Assembly: GCF_000024085.1 (NCBI RefSeq)
Contig: NC_013166.1
Location: 186,001 to 250,000 of the forward strand
DNA from: Kangiella koreensis DSM 16069
GTDB taxonomy: Bacteria; Pseudomonadota; Gammaproteobacteria; Enterobacterales; Kangiellaceae
Direction: 5' to 3'
DNA: 64,000 bases
Shown: positions 1 to 7,387 of the stretch, piece by piece
How the letters are laid out: each line of letters opens with the position of its first letter
How positions within the stretch are numbered: the first letter of the stretch is position 1
Made by a program: the position numbers and the translations under genes
Notes under the pieces: generated by a model
Databases searched by the model: none
What the model saw: only the letters and a program-made list of their open reading frames with translations
What the model was told of the DNA's origin: nothing

Positions 1-1
1 T

Positions 2-922
2 AATCGAGCAGGTCAAAGCGTTGCCATGTCGAAAGACGGTGGCCAGAACTGGGAATACTATAACGGTACTTCGATGGCCACGCCTCACGTCAGCGCAGTA
101 GCGGCATTGGCCTGGAGTTATCATTCAAGTTGTACAGCAGCTGACATCCGTAATGCTTTACGAGCGACAGCCGTTGACCTAGGTACTTCTGGGGTTGATA
201 ACAAAACGGGTTATGGACTGGTTAAAACACAGGCGGCAATAGATTACCTGGCCAATAGTAGCTGTGGTGGTGGAACTGAACCGCCTCCTAGTGGTGACGA
301 TGAACTTCAAAAAGGTGTTGTGACTGCTGATCTAAGTGGTACTCAAGGTTCAGAAACATTCTTCACTTTTGAAGTGCCAGCAGGTGCTACCGATCTAACG
401 TTTGACATGAGCGGTGGTTCGGGTGATGCGGATCTCTACGTGAAGTTTGGTTCAGAGCCAACCACATCGAGCTATGACTGTCGTCCGTACAAAGGTGGTA
501 ATACCGAGAATTGCAGTTTTGCCTCGCCACAAGCGGGTACATGGCATGTGATGATTCGTGGTTATCAAGCCTATTCGGGTGTTGACCTAGTTGCAGACTA
601 TGTAGATGGAAGCTCTAACCCAATCAATGACACACTGAGTGAGTCTAATTTATCTGGAGCACAAGCGAGCAAGCAGTACTTTACTCTGGAAGTTCCTGCA
701 GGCCGTTCGGCTGTTGATGTTGTGATGTCAGGTGGATCGGGTGATGCGGACTTATACGTAAAGTTTGGTTCGGAGCCAACTACCTCAAGCTATGATTGCC
801 GTCCTTACAAATATGGTAATGAGGAGTCATGCTCATTGACCGCACAGGAAGGCACTTATTACATCATGATTTATGGCTACGAGAGCTATTCAGGCGTGAG
901 TCTTGAAGGAAGTTCTAACTAG
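2..922 (+). CDS. S8 serine protease, C-terminal part (5' end outside window)
   Basis: This is the C-terminal part of a secreted subtilisin-type protease; the frame is open back to base 2, so the start lies outside the window. The catalytic serine motif GTSMATPHVSAVAAL is visible near the left edge, while the Asp and His motifs are missing because of the cut. After the catalytic domain come two pre-peptidase C-terminal (PPC) beta-sandwich domains, roughly residues 93-195 and 205-295 counted from the ATG at base 26. Each contains the near-identical block GGSGDADLYVKFGSEPTTSS. PPC domains are usually removed after export. A strong terminator follows. The catalytic stretch resembles the next two genes, so it is probably an older member of the same tandem family. 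Confidence 0.93.
   Translation, partial: NRAGQSVAMSKDGGQNWEYYNGTSMATPHVSAVAALAWSYHSSCTAADIRNALRATAVDLGTSGVDNKTGYGLVKTQAAIDYLANSSCGGGTEPPPSGDDELQKGVVTADLSGTQGSETFFTFEVPAGATDLTFDMSGGSGDADLYVKFGSEPTTSSYDCRPYKGGNTENCSFASPQAGTWHVMIRGYQAYSGVDLVADYVDGSSNPINDTLSESNLSGAQASKQYFTLEVPAGRSAVDVVMSGGSGDADLYVKFGSEPTTSSYDCRPYKYGNEESCSLTAQEGTYYIMIYGYESYSGVSLEGSSN
415..812 (+). repeat. Internal PPC-domain repeat (two copies)
   Basis: Two copies of an ~84-base coding repeat lie at about 415-500 and 730-812. They encode the same GGSGDADLYVKFGSEPTTSS block and continue through a shared CRPYK. The protein identity is far higher than between the rest of the two PPC domains, which suggests recent domain duplication or conversion. 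Confidence 0.7.
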
Positions 923-947
923 ATAGCAAGAGACAAGCTGTCGAAAT

Positions 948-977
948 AAAAGGTCGCTTCGGCGGCCTTTTATTTTG
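948..977 (+). terminator. Rho-independent terminator
   Basis: A 10-bp stem (948-957 with 962-971) closed by a TTCG tetraloop includes a T-run on its 3' arm and continues into TATTTT. It lies 25 bases after the stop of the partial protease gene. Confidence 0.92.
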
Positions 978-1193
978 CCTGATGATTGTGAGACAGATAG
1001 TCCAGTTGAGAAACAAACCTAATGTGAGAAAGAGGATGGTCATGAAATAGAATAGATCGTCATTACTAAAACTAATGTTATAGTTTTAGTTAATCAAGCT
1101 GCCTACATCAATTAATGTCAATAAAATTTACAGTTATAATGCTACGTACTGTTACATTCGTGATAAGTTTATATACATTAAGGATTATTTTAA

Positions 1194-1210
1194 CTAATTT
1201 GTCGAATTAG
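1194..1210 (+). promoter_or_regulatory. Operator-like palindrome CTAATT-N5-AATTAG
   Basis: Six-base inverted arms with a 5-base spacer end 12 bases upstream of the -35 box. The same palindrome at the same distance occurs before the next protease gene (3615-3631). Its position fits a regulator-binding site; no regulator is identified. Confidence 0.5.
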
Positions 1211-1222
1211 CTGTATTGTTCC

Positions 1223-1252
1223 TTGACGACATTGAAAGCCCTTTGCTTTAAT
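1223..1252 (+). promoter_or_regulatory. Sigma70-type promoter for the first full-length protease
   Basis: TTGACG (1223-1228), an 18-base spacer and TTTAAT (1247-1252) match the -35/-10 consensus at five of six positions each. The same elements and spacing recur before the paralogous gene at 3644-3673, which supports function. The predicted start near 1259 leaves a leader of roughly 115 bases. Confidence 0.65.
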
Positions 1253-1315
1253 CGGACGCACTTTATTTGCGAGATGTCGATCGCTAGATCGGAAATTTTA
1301 GCAAATGATTAAGTT

Positions 1316-1344
1316 ATCATTATTTAGATAGATTAAATAATGAT
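1316..1344 (+). other. 11-bp inverted repeat in leader
   Basis: ATCATTATTTA (1316-1326) is perfectly complementary to 1334-1344 across a 7-base loop, 32 bases before the start codon. It is AT-rich and has no T-run after it, so it is an mRNA hairpin or a protein site rather than a terminator. Confidence 0.4.
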
Positions 1345-1364
1345 GAAAAGAGTTATCCAGACAA

Positions 1365-1373
1365 GGGGTAGGT
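1365..1373 (+). promoter_or_regulatory. Shared GGGGTAGGT leader/RBS motif, copy 1
   Basis: AAGGGGTAGGT ends four bases before the ATG at 1377. The purine core acts as the ribosome-binding region, but its exact conservation before four protease genes, including two with unrelated upstream sequence, suggests more than a generic Shine-Dalgarno. Confidence 0.7.
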
Positions 1374-1376
1374 TTA

Positions 1377-3449
1377 ATGTCTTTTAAAGTAAAGATGGCT
1401 TGCGCGGCCACATTATTAGCGCTTGGTTCAGCTGCACACGCTGAACGTGTGATCGTTTCTTACGATAGTAACGGTCAAGGCCTTAAGAAAGGTCATCAAG
1501 TTAAAGTAGAAGGTAATGGCTGGTTTGCAGCCGAGCTGGACGAAAAGGGCAAAAGCGCTATTCGTGGCAAGAAAGGCTTCAAATCAATGGAAGCTGACCA
1601 TAAGCGCTTCCCATTGGCTATCTATAATGATGATGCGGGTGATCCAAGCACTCAACAATTAACACCTTACGCGATTTACCAATCTCAAGCAGACCAACTA
1701 TCACTAATGCCTGGCCAAAAGGTATGTGTGATCGACTCTGGTATTGCTGGTGGTAATGGCGAGACTGGCGGTAAGAACTTTGACTTTGATTGGTCAGTTA
1801 TTACGGGTACCAGCAATTCAGGTACTGGCGATTGGTTCACTGACGGTGGTCCACACGGTACTCACGTAGCGGGTACAGTCGGCGCAGCTGACAACGGTTT
1901 CGGTGTTGTTGGTATGGCTCCTGGCGTTCCAATGCACATCATCAAAGTATTCAACGCTTCAGGCTGGGGTTACTCATCTGACTTAGCATTTGCAGCAGAA
2001 AAATGTACTGAAGGTGGTGCTAATATCATTACCATGTCACTAGGTGGCGGCGGTGCTAACTCAACTGAAGAAAATGCCTTCAATACTTTCACTAACAATG
2101 GTGGCTTGGTATTAGCAGCAGCGGGTAACGACGGTAACAACGTTCGTTCATACCCAGCAGGCTACAAATCAGTAATGATGATTGGTGCTAACGATGGCAA
2201 CAACAACATTGCGAGCTTCTCTCAATTCCCATCAAACACCAAAACATCAGGCCGAGGTGGTAACAAAACGACTGAAACACATGATGGTTATGGTGTAGAA
2301 ATCACAGCGGGTGGTGTTGATACACTTTCAACTTACCCTGCAGGCAGCGCTACTATTGCCAGCCTAACAGTTGATGGTGTTGGTGTTCCAACTGCAGCAA
2401 CTGACAACACGGGTTCAGTTTCAGGTTCAACCTACTTCATGGGTACAGGTGAAGCGGTTGACTCTGGCGCGAACGGCAAAATCTGTGTGATTGATCGTGG
2501 TAATATTTCTTTCGCAGACAAAATCAATAACTGTGGCGACTCAGGCGGTATTGGTGCTGTTGTTATAAACAACGTAGCAGGCGAAGGTGTTATCTACATG
2601 GATATCACGGGTGTTACAACTAACATCCCAGCGGTAGGCACAGCGTATGAAGATCGCTCAGCCATCGTTGGCGCTTCAAATGCCAGCATCAGCTCAGGCC
2701 CAAGTGACTATGGTTACATGAGTGGTACGTCAATGGCGACTCCTGGAGCCGCGGGTGTTGCAGCTCTAGTATGGTCAAACTTCCCAAGCTGTACGGGAAC
2801 TGAAATCCGCGAAGCGTTAAAAGCAACTGCGGAAGATCAGGGCGATCCTGGCCGTGATGACTACTTCGGTTACGGTATCGTTAAAGCTAAGAATGCTTAT
2901 GATTACTTGTCAGCGAATGGTTGTGCCGGTGGCGGTACAGACCCAGTTGATAGCTCACCAGTAGCAGGCTTTGATTACTCGTGTACTGATTTGAGTTGTA
3001 GTTTCACAGACACAAGTTCCGATGACAATGGTATCGCAAGTTACAGCTGGAACTTCGGTGACGGCAACTCAAGCACTGCAGCGAATCCAGGCCACACTTA
3101 TGGTGCAGACGGTTCTTACACTGTGACTTTGACGGTAACTGATACTGCGGGCCAAACTGACAGTTCATCGCAAACCGTAACAGTTTCGACTGGTGGTGAC
3201 ACTGGTGGCGATATCAGCTTGACTGCAACTGGCTACAAAGTGAAAGGTCGTCATAGTGTTGACTTGACGTGGAGCGGTGCTTCTTCAACTAGCGTTGATG
3301 TTTACCGTGATGGTTCATTGATTGCAACAACAGCAAACGATGGAGCTTACACTGATTCAACTAACAATCGTGGTGGTGCAGTCTATAACTACCAGATTTG
3401 TGAAGCGGGAACTTCAACTTGCTCATCAGAAGTATCAGTTGTGTTCTAA
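1377..3449 (+). CDS. Secreted S8 serine protease with PA and PKD domains
   Basis: A 690-residue secreted subtilase. A signal peptide covers residues 1-22 (cleavage probably after AHA), followed by a short propeptide-like region to about 85. The catalytic triad is Asp120 (VIDSG), His160 (HGTHVAGT) and Ser452 (GTSMATP), with the oxyanion Asn at 251 (AAAGND). A protease-associated (PA) domain is inserted at about 340-430 between Asn251 and Ser452. The C-terminus carries a PKD domain (about 525-605, with WNFGDG) and a fibronectin-like sheet (613-690). Such extensions usually bind substrate or mediate surface retention. It is a close tandem paralogue of the next gene, nearly identical over long blocks, but only this copy has the PKD domain. 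It has its own promoter and terminator. Confidence 0.95.
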   Translation: MSFKVKMACAATLLALGSAAHAERVIVSYDSNGQGLKKGHQVKVEGNGWFAAELDEKGKSAIRGKKGFKSMEADHKRFPLAIYNDDAGDPSTQQLTPYAIYQSQADQLSLMPGQKVCVIDSGIAGGNGETGGKNFDFDWSVITGTSNSGTGDWFTDGGPHGTHVAGTVGAADNGFGVVGMAPGVPMHIIKVFNASGWGYSSDLAFAAEKCTEGGANIITMSLGGGGANSTEENAFNTFTNNGGLVLAAAGNDGNNVRSYPAGYKSVMMIGANDGNNNIASFSQFPSNTKTSGRGGNKTTETHDGYGVEITAGGVDTLSTYPAGSATIASLTVDGVGVPTAATDNTGSVSGSTYFMGTGEAVDSGANGKICVIDRGNISFADKINNCGDSGGIGAVVINNVAGEGVIYMDITGVTTNIPAVGTAYEDRSAIVGASNASISSGPSDYGYMSGTSMATPGAAGVAALVWSNFPSCTGTEIREALKATAEDQGDPGRDDYFGYGIVKAKNAYDYLSANGCAGGGTDPVDSSPVAGFDYSCTDLSCSFTDTSSDDNGIASYSWNFGDGNSSTAANPGHTYGADGSYTVTLTVTDTAGQTDSSSQTVTVSTGGDTGGDISLTATGYKVKGRHSVDLTWSGASSTSVDVYRDGSLIATTANDGAYTDSTNNRGGAVYNYQICEAGTSTCSSEVSVVF

Positions 3450-3472
3450 AACTAGCTTTACAATGTAAAACG

Positions 3473-3502
3473 AAAAAGCGGACTTAGGTCCGCTTTTTTT
3501 TT
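3473..3502 (+). terminator. Rho-independent terminator
   Basis: Eleven bp of stem (AAAAAGCGGAC with GTCCGCTTTTT), a TTAG loop and a run of nine T, 23 bases after the protease stop codon. Confidence 0.95.
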
Positions 3503-3614
3503 GGCTAAAATTATAAGCAATGCAAGAATGCATTAATAGTACAAATAACAACCTCTTTCTCGATACAAACTGATACATAGGTGTAAGAAAGTGTTACATT
3601 TCGCATAAAATGAG

Positions 3615-3631
3615 CTAATTTGTACAATTAG
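3615..3631 (+). promoter_or_regulatory. Operator-like palindrome, second copy
   Basis: CTAATT-TGTAC-AATTAG matches the palindrome at 1194-1210 in both arms and in the first three spacer bases, and lies the same 12 bases upstream of the -35 box. Confidence 0.5.
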
Positions 3632-3643
3632 TTTAATTATTGC

Positions 3644-3673
3644 TTGACGACTTTTTGATCACTTTGCTTTAAT
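3644..3673 (+). promoter_or_regulatory. Sigma70-type promoter, second copy
   Basis: TTGACG (3644-3649), 18-base spacer, TTTAAT (3668-3673), duplicated from the promoter at 1223-1252. Transcription would begin about 3680, at the foot of the terminator hairpin that follows. Confidence 0.65.
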
Positions 3674-3680
3674 CATTATC

Positions 3681-3740
3681 GCCTCATTTGCTATGGATAG
3701 AATTTTGAGATTTGCAATCCATAGCAAATGGGGCTTTTTT
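3681..3740 (+). terminator. Leader terminator/attenuator hairpin, possible ~60-nt RNA
   Basis: An 18-bp stem (3681-3698 with 3717-3734, one T-G wobble), an 18-base loop and six T. It lies between the promoter and the protease start codon, so the transcript would start with this hairpin and most could stop near 3740. It could be an attenuator, or the 3' end of a short independent RNA. The paralogous leader upstream keeps only the ATTTGC/GCAAAT part and lacks the T-run. Confidence 0.75.
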
Positions 3741-3837
3741 GTGGACAGAAAAAATTCATTGATAAGATCTTCGAAAATATTCTGAAACAACACAAAAGAA
3801 CATTACTGATTTATTCAAGACATAAGTTAACCAACGA

Positions 3838-3846
3838 GGGGTAGGT
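3838..3846 (+). promoter_or_regulatory. Shared GGGGTAGGT leader/RBS motif, copy 2
   Basis: GAGGGGTAGGTTTA immediately precedes the ATG at 3850, with the same spacing as copy 1. Confidence 0.7.
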
Positions 3847-3849
3847 TTA

Positions 3850-5685
3850 ATGTCATTTAAAGTAAAGATGGCTTGCGCGGCCACATTATTAGCGCTTGGT
3901 TCAGCTGCACACGCTGAACGCGTGATCGTTTCTTACGATAGTAACGGTCAAGGCCTTAAGAAAGGTCATCAAGTTAAAGTAGAAGGCAATGGCTGGTTCG
4001 CAGTCGAGTTGGACGAAAATGGCAAAAGTGCTATTCGCGGCCAGAAAGGTTTCAAATCGATGGAAACAGATTACCAACGTTTCCCAATGGCTATCTATAA
4101 TGATGATGCGGGTGATCCAAGCGCTCAACAGCTGACTCCATATGCTGTATATCAGTCACAAGCAGATCAATTAGTGCTTCAGTCTGGCCAAAAAGTTTGT
4201 GTAATCGATTCTGGTATCGCAGGTGGTCAAGGCGAAACTGGTGGCAAAAATAACGACTTTAACTGGTCAGTTATTACTGGTGATAGCGATTCAGGTACTG
4301 GCGATTGGTTCACAGACGGTGGCCCACACGGTACTCACGTAGCGGGTACAGTCGGCGCAGCTGACAATGGTATCGGTGTTGTTGGTATGGCTCCTGGCGT
4401 TCCAATGCACATCATCAAAGTATTCAACGCTTCAGGTTGGGGTTACTCATCTGACTTAGCGTTCGCTGCTGAAAAATGTACGCAAGCTGGCGCTAACATC
4501 ATTACCATGTCACTAGGTGGTGGCGGTGCAAACTCTACTGAAGAGAATGCATTCAACACTTTCACTAACAACGGTGGTTTAGTATTAGCAGCTGCAGGTA
4601 ACGACGGTAACAACGTTCGTTCATACCCAGCAGGCTACAAGTCAGTGATGATGATTGGTGCTAACGATGCTAACAATAACATCGCAAGCTTCTCGCAATT
4701 CCCAACTAACACAAAGACTTCTGGTCGTGGTAAACAAGCCACAACTGAAACTCATGATGGTTATGGTGTAGAAATCACAGCGGGTGGTGTTGATACTTTA
4801 TCAACTTACCCAGCAGGTGGCGCTACTATCGCCAGCCTAACAGTTGATGGTGTGGGTGTTCCAACTGCAGCAACTGACAACACGGGTTCAGTTTCAGGTT
4901 CAACCTACTTTATGGGTACAGGCGAAGCGGTTGACTCTGGCGCGAACGGTAAAATCTGTGTGATTGACCGTGGTAACATTTCTTTCGCAGACAAAATCAA
5001 TAACTGTGGTACTTCAGGCGGTATTGGTGCTGTTGTGATTAATAACGTAGCTGGCGAAGGCGTTATTTACATGGATATCACTGGTGTTACCACTAGCATC
5101 CCAGCAGTTGGCACAGCGTTCGAAGATCGTGCAGCTATCGTTGGTGCTTCAAATGCGAGCATCAGCTCAGGTGCCAGTGACTATGGCTACATGAGTGGTA
5201 CCTCTATGGCGACTCCAGCAGCAGCTGGTGTGGCAGCTCTAGTATGGTCAAATCACCCTACTTGTACTGGTACAGAAATCCGTGAAGCTTTAAAAGCAAC
5301 TGCGGAAGATCAGGGTGCAGCAGGTCGTGATGATTACTTCGGTTACGGTATTGTTAAAGCTAAAGCAGCTAGTGATTACATCACTGCAAACGGTTGCCAA
5401 GGTGGTGACACAACAGATCCTACAGACCCAACGGATCCACCAGCAGGTGATTTAACTGCAAGTGGTAGTCGTTCTAAAGGTGGCGGTCAGCTGGATCTAG
5501 TTTGGAGTGGTTTCTCTAACTCTAACGTAGACATCACCCTTACTTCAGGTGGCGCTACGGTACTACAAGATACTCAAGTAAATGATGGTGCAGTATCTTA
5601 CTCCGGTGCAAGCAAGCAAGCGACTTACACAGTGACAATCTGTGAGTCTGGCACAACAACTTGTGCTGCTTCATTCGACTTATAA
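3850..5685 (+). CDS. Secreted S8 serine protease with PA domain
   Basis: A 611-residue secreted subtilase, paralogous to the gene before it and aligning without gaps across the catalytic domain. Signal peptide 1-22; triad Asp120, His160, Ser452; oxyanion Asn251; inserted PA domain about 340-430. Instead of a PKD domain it has a short TDP-rich linker (about 525-537) and a fibronectin-like C-terminal sheet (about 540-611). Blocks of near-identical DNA, such as the first 120 bases and the PA region, alternate with clearly diverged stretches, which looks like gene conversion. Expression may be limited by the leader terminator at 3681-3740. Confidence 0.95.
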   Translation: MSFKVKMACAATLLALGSAAHAERVIVSYDSNGQGLKKGHQVKVEGNGWFAVELDENGKSAIRGQKGFKSMETDYQRFPMAIYNDDAGDPSAQQLTPYAVYQSQADQLVLQSGQKVCVIDSGIAGGQGETGGKNNDFNWSVITGDSDSGTGDWFTDGGPHGTHVAGTVGAADNGIGVVGMAPGVPMHIIKVFNASGWGYSSDLAFAAEKCTQAGANIITMSLGGGGANSTEENAFNTFTNNGGLVLAAAGNDGNNVRSYPAGYKSVMMIGANDANNNIASFSQFPTNTKTSGRGKQATTETHDGYGVEITAGGVDTLSTYPAGGATIASLTVDGVGVPTAATDNTGSVSGSTYFMGTGEAVDSGANGKICVIDRGNISFADKINNCGTSGGIGAVVINNVAGEGVIYMDITGVTTSIPAVGTAFEDRAAIVGASNASISSGASDYGYMSGTSMATPAAAGVAALVWSNHPTCTGTEIREALKATAEDQGAAGRDDYFGYGIVKAKAASDYITANGCQGGDTTDPTDPTDPPAGDLTASGSRSKGGGQLDLVWSGFSNSNVDITLTSGGATVLQDTQVNDGAVSYSGASKQATYTVTICESGTTTCAASFDL

Positions 5686-5706
5686 TCGAATAGTCGTGAG
5701 ATAATT

Positions 5707-5731
5707 AGCCCCGCTTTGGCGGGGCTTTTTT
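5707..5731 (+). terminator. Rho-independent terminator
   Basis: AGCCCCGC (5707-5714), loop TTTG, GCGGGGCT (5719-5726), then T-run to 5731, 22 bases after the protease stop. Confidence 0.93.
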
Positions 5732-5912
5732 ATGCGCAAATGAAAAAAGTACAATGCATATTTGCATTAGAAAAACTTATTGGTAAGACCTGTACATAAA
5801 ATAGAAGAATTTGTTTGATTGTATCTATATATGTTGATATAAGTACGTTGCTTTCATTAGAAAAAATAATGTTTGAGAGCAAATCTTTTAACATAAATTA
5901 TATACACACTAA

Positions 5913-5921
5913 GGGGTAGGT
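5913..5921 (+). promoter_or_regulatory. Shared GGGGTAGGT leader/RBS motif, copy 3
   Basis: TAAGGGGTAGGTAT precedes the ATG at 5924. The upstream sequence is otherwise unlike that of copies 1 and 2, so the motif is conserved between two protease subfamilies. Confidence 0.7.
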
Positions 5922-5923
5922 AT

Positions 5924-7057
5924 ATGAAAAAAACACTAATCGCTAGCGCTGTTGGTATGGCCGTTGTGTCATTCTCAGCTTCAGCAACTCAACCAACGTA
6001 TTCATCAAATGATGAGTTAAATGTACAAAATCGTTGTATCGTTAGTTTCCACGATTCAGTTGATGGTTCACAGGTTAAAGGCCTAGCAAAAGGTATGGCT
6101 CAACGCGCAAACGCATCTATTCGTCACGTCTATCAAAACTCAATCAAAGGCTTCACAGTGAATGCACCTTGCCATGCTGCAGAAAAAGCATTTGGCGGTG
6201 ACATGAATGTCAAAAGCATGAGTCCTGATGGCGTGGTTAGCGTCAGCTTTAAAGGTAAGCCAGGCGGCGGTGGTGGTGGCGGTGGCCAGACTACGCCATG
6301 GAGTGTCACTCGTGTTGGTGGTCCAGTAAGCGGTTCAGGCTACACAGCTTGGGTAATCGATACTGGTATCGATGTTGACCATACTGACTTGAATGTTGAT
6401 GCCAATCGTGGTTTCTCAGCATTTACTTCTGGTAAAGATGCTGGTGTCGACGATGGTAACGGCCACGGTACGCACGTAGCAGGTACTATTGCAGCACTAA
6501 ACAACACGCAAGATGTGGTTGGTGTTGCTGCCGGCGCAACTGTAGTTCCTGTTAAGGTTTTGGATTCACGCGGTTCAGGTTCATATTCAGGTGTTATCGC
6601 AGGTGTTGACTATGTAGCAGCCAATGCAAACTCAGGTGACTGTGCCAACATGAGCTTAGGTGGACCAGTAAGCCAAGAGCTTGACGATGCAGTTAAAGCT
6701 GCCGCGCAAAGCTCAGGTGCTTATTTCGTATTGGCAGCAGGTAATGACGGTGATCATGCCAGCAATCATTCTCCAGCGCGTGCTAATGGCACACGAGTGT
6801 TTACCATCTCAGCAACTGACTCAAGCGATAACATGCCGTATTGGTCAAACTATGGTAACCCACCAGTAGATTATGCTGCACCAGGTGTAAGCATTCTTTC
6901 ATTACGTGCTGGCGGCGGTACTACGACTATGTCAGGTACTTCAATGGCATCACCAGCTGCTTGCGCTGTGATCATGATGCGTAACGGTAACCCATCAACT
7001 GATGGCACAGCCGGCAATGATCCAGACGGCAACCCAGATCCAATCATCCATCTATAG
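5924..7057 (+). CDS. Secreted proteinase K-like S8 serine protease
   Basis: A 377-residue subtilase. Signal peptide 1-22 (cleavage after ASA/T), an inhibitor-I9-type propeptide about 30-112 that would act as intramolecular chaperone and inhibitor, then a run of eight glycines (114-121) joining it to the mature enzyme, which begins about TTPWSV. Catalytic residues Asp146 (VIDTG), His181 (HGTHVAGT), Asn274 (AAGND) and Ser340 (GTSMAS) are all present. After the serine the domain is short and ends in an unusual Asn/Asp/Gly/Pro-rich tail (about 354-377) ending PIIHL. The same tail is found unchanged in the next gene. It has no C-terminal accessory domains. Tandem paralogue of the gene at 7388. Confidence 0.95.
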   Translation: MKKTLIASAVGMAVVSFSASATQPTYSSNDELNVQNRCIVSFHDSVDGSQVKGLAKGMAQRANASIRHVYQNSIKGFTVNAPCHAAEKAFGGDMNVKSMSPDGVVSVSFKGKPGGGGGGGGQTTPWSVTRVGGPVSGSGYTAWVIDTGIDVDHTDLNVDANRGFSAFTSGKDAGVDDGNGHGTHVAGTIAALNNTQDVVGVAAGATVVPVKVLDSRGSGSYSGVIAGVDYVAANANSGDCANMSLGGPVSQELDDAVKAAAQSSGAYFVLAAGNDGDHASNHSPARANGTRVFTISATDSSDNMPYWSNYGNPPVDYAAPGVSILSLRAGGGTTTMSGTSMASPAACAVIMMRNGNPSTDGTAGNDPDGNPDPIIHL

Positions 7058-7074
7058 ATAAGTTTGGATATTTT

Positions 7075-7083
7075 GGGGTAGGT
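7075..7083 (+). promoter_or_regulatory. Orphan GGGGTAGGT motif with no gene behind it
   Basis: The nine-base motif that precedes four protease starts occurs here, 17 bases after a protease stop codon, and runs straight into a terminator stem. It probably marks a duplication or deletion endpoint where a protease gene was lost or joined. Confidence 0.5.
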
Positions 7084-7113
7084 AAAGGCGCTCTTAATCG
7101 AGCGCCTTTTTTA
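7084..7113 (+). terminator. Rho-independent terminator
   Basis: AAAGGCGCTC (7084-7093) pairs with GAGCGCCTTT (7100-7109) across TTAATC, followed by more T. Confidence 0.93.
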
Positions 7114-7376
7114 TTATGAAAGAGGCAGTAGAGCAAATAGCAGTGAATTACTTTTTGCTAACTATTGCTACAAATCGCTACAAATGCAGTTGTTTTTGTA
7201 AAGCATACCGACACTTTTCGCATAAAAAATAATTATTGGTTTGTCCAGTTCTCAATATTAAAAATAATGATTGCGCGATAAAAATTTGATTGCTATAAAA
7301 ATGGAGTCTGCTGAATCGAATAGAGTTTGAGCAGAAATTTGAAACAAAGATAAATAGAGCAATTCACAAATCCTAA

Positions 7377-7385
7377 GGGGTAGGT
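7377..7385 (+). promoter_or_regulatory. Shared GGGGTAGGT leader/RBS motif, copy 4
   Basis: TAAGGGGTAGGTAT directly precedes the ATG at 7388, identical to copy 3. Confidence 0.7.
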
Positions 7386-7387
7386 AT

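Larger units (their letters stand above)
923..1376 (+). other. 454-base intergenic leader of the first full-length protease gene
   Basis: This AT-rich gap holds, in order, the terminator of the upstream protease, a palindrome at 1194-1210, a sigma70-type promoter at 1223-1252, an ATTTGC/GCAAAT pair at 1265-1306, an 11-bp AT-rich inverted repeat at 1316-1344 and the GGGGTAGGT motif before the ATG. I see no gene in it. Confidence 0.7.
3450..3849 (+). other. 400-base intergenic leader of the second protease gene
   Basis: The gap contains the terminator of the preceding gene, a palindrome (3615-3631), a promoter (3644-3673), an intrinsic-terminator hairpin directly at the predicted transcription start (3681-3740) and the GGGGTAGGT motif. 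No gene is visible. Confidence 0.7.
7058..7387 (+). other. 330-base intergenic region between the two proteinase K-like genes
   Basis: It holds an orphan GGGGTAGGT (7075-7083), a terminator (7084-7113) and the AT-rich leader of the next protease, including TTTTCGCATAAAA near 7215, which resembles a sequence in the second protease leader near 3600. I cannot assign a promoter with confidence. Confidence 0.6.

Noticed and set aside
1351..1359. TTATCCAGA near the first protease start as a DnaA box
   Set aside because: One mismatch to the consensus and no other box nearby; it is likely chance.
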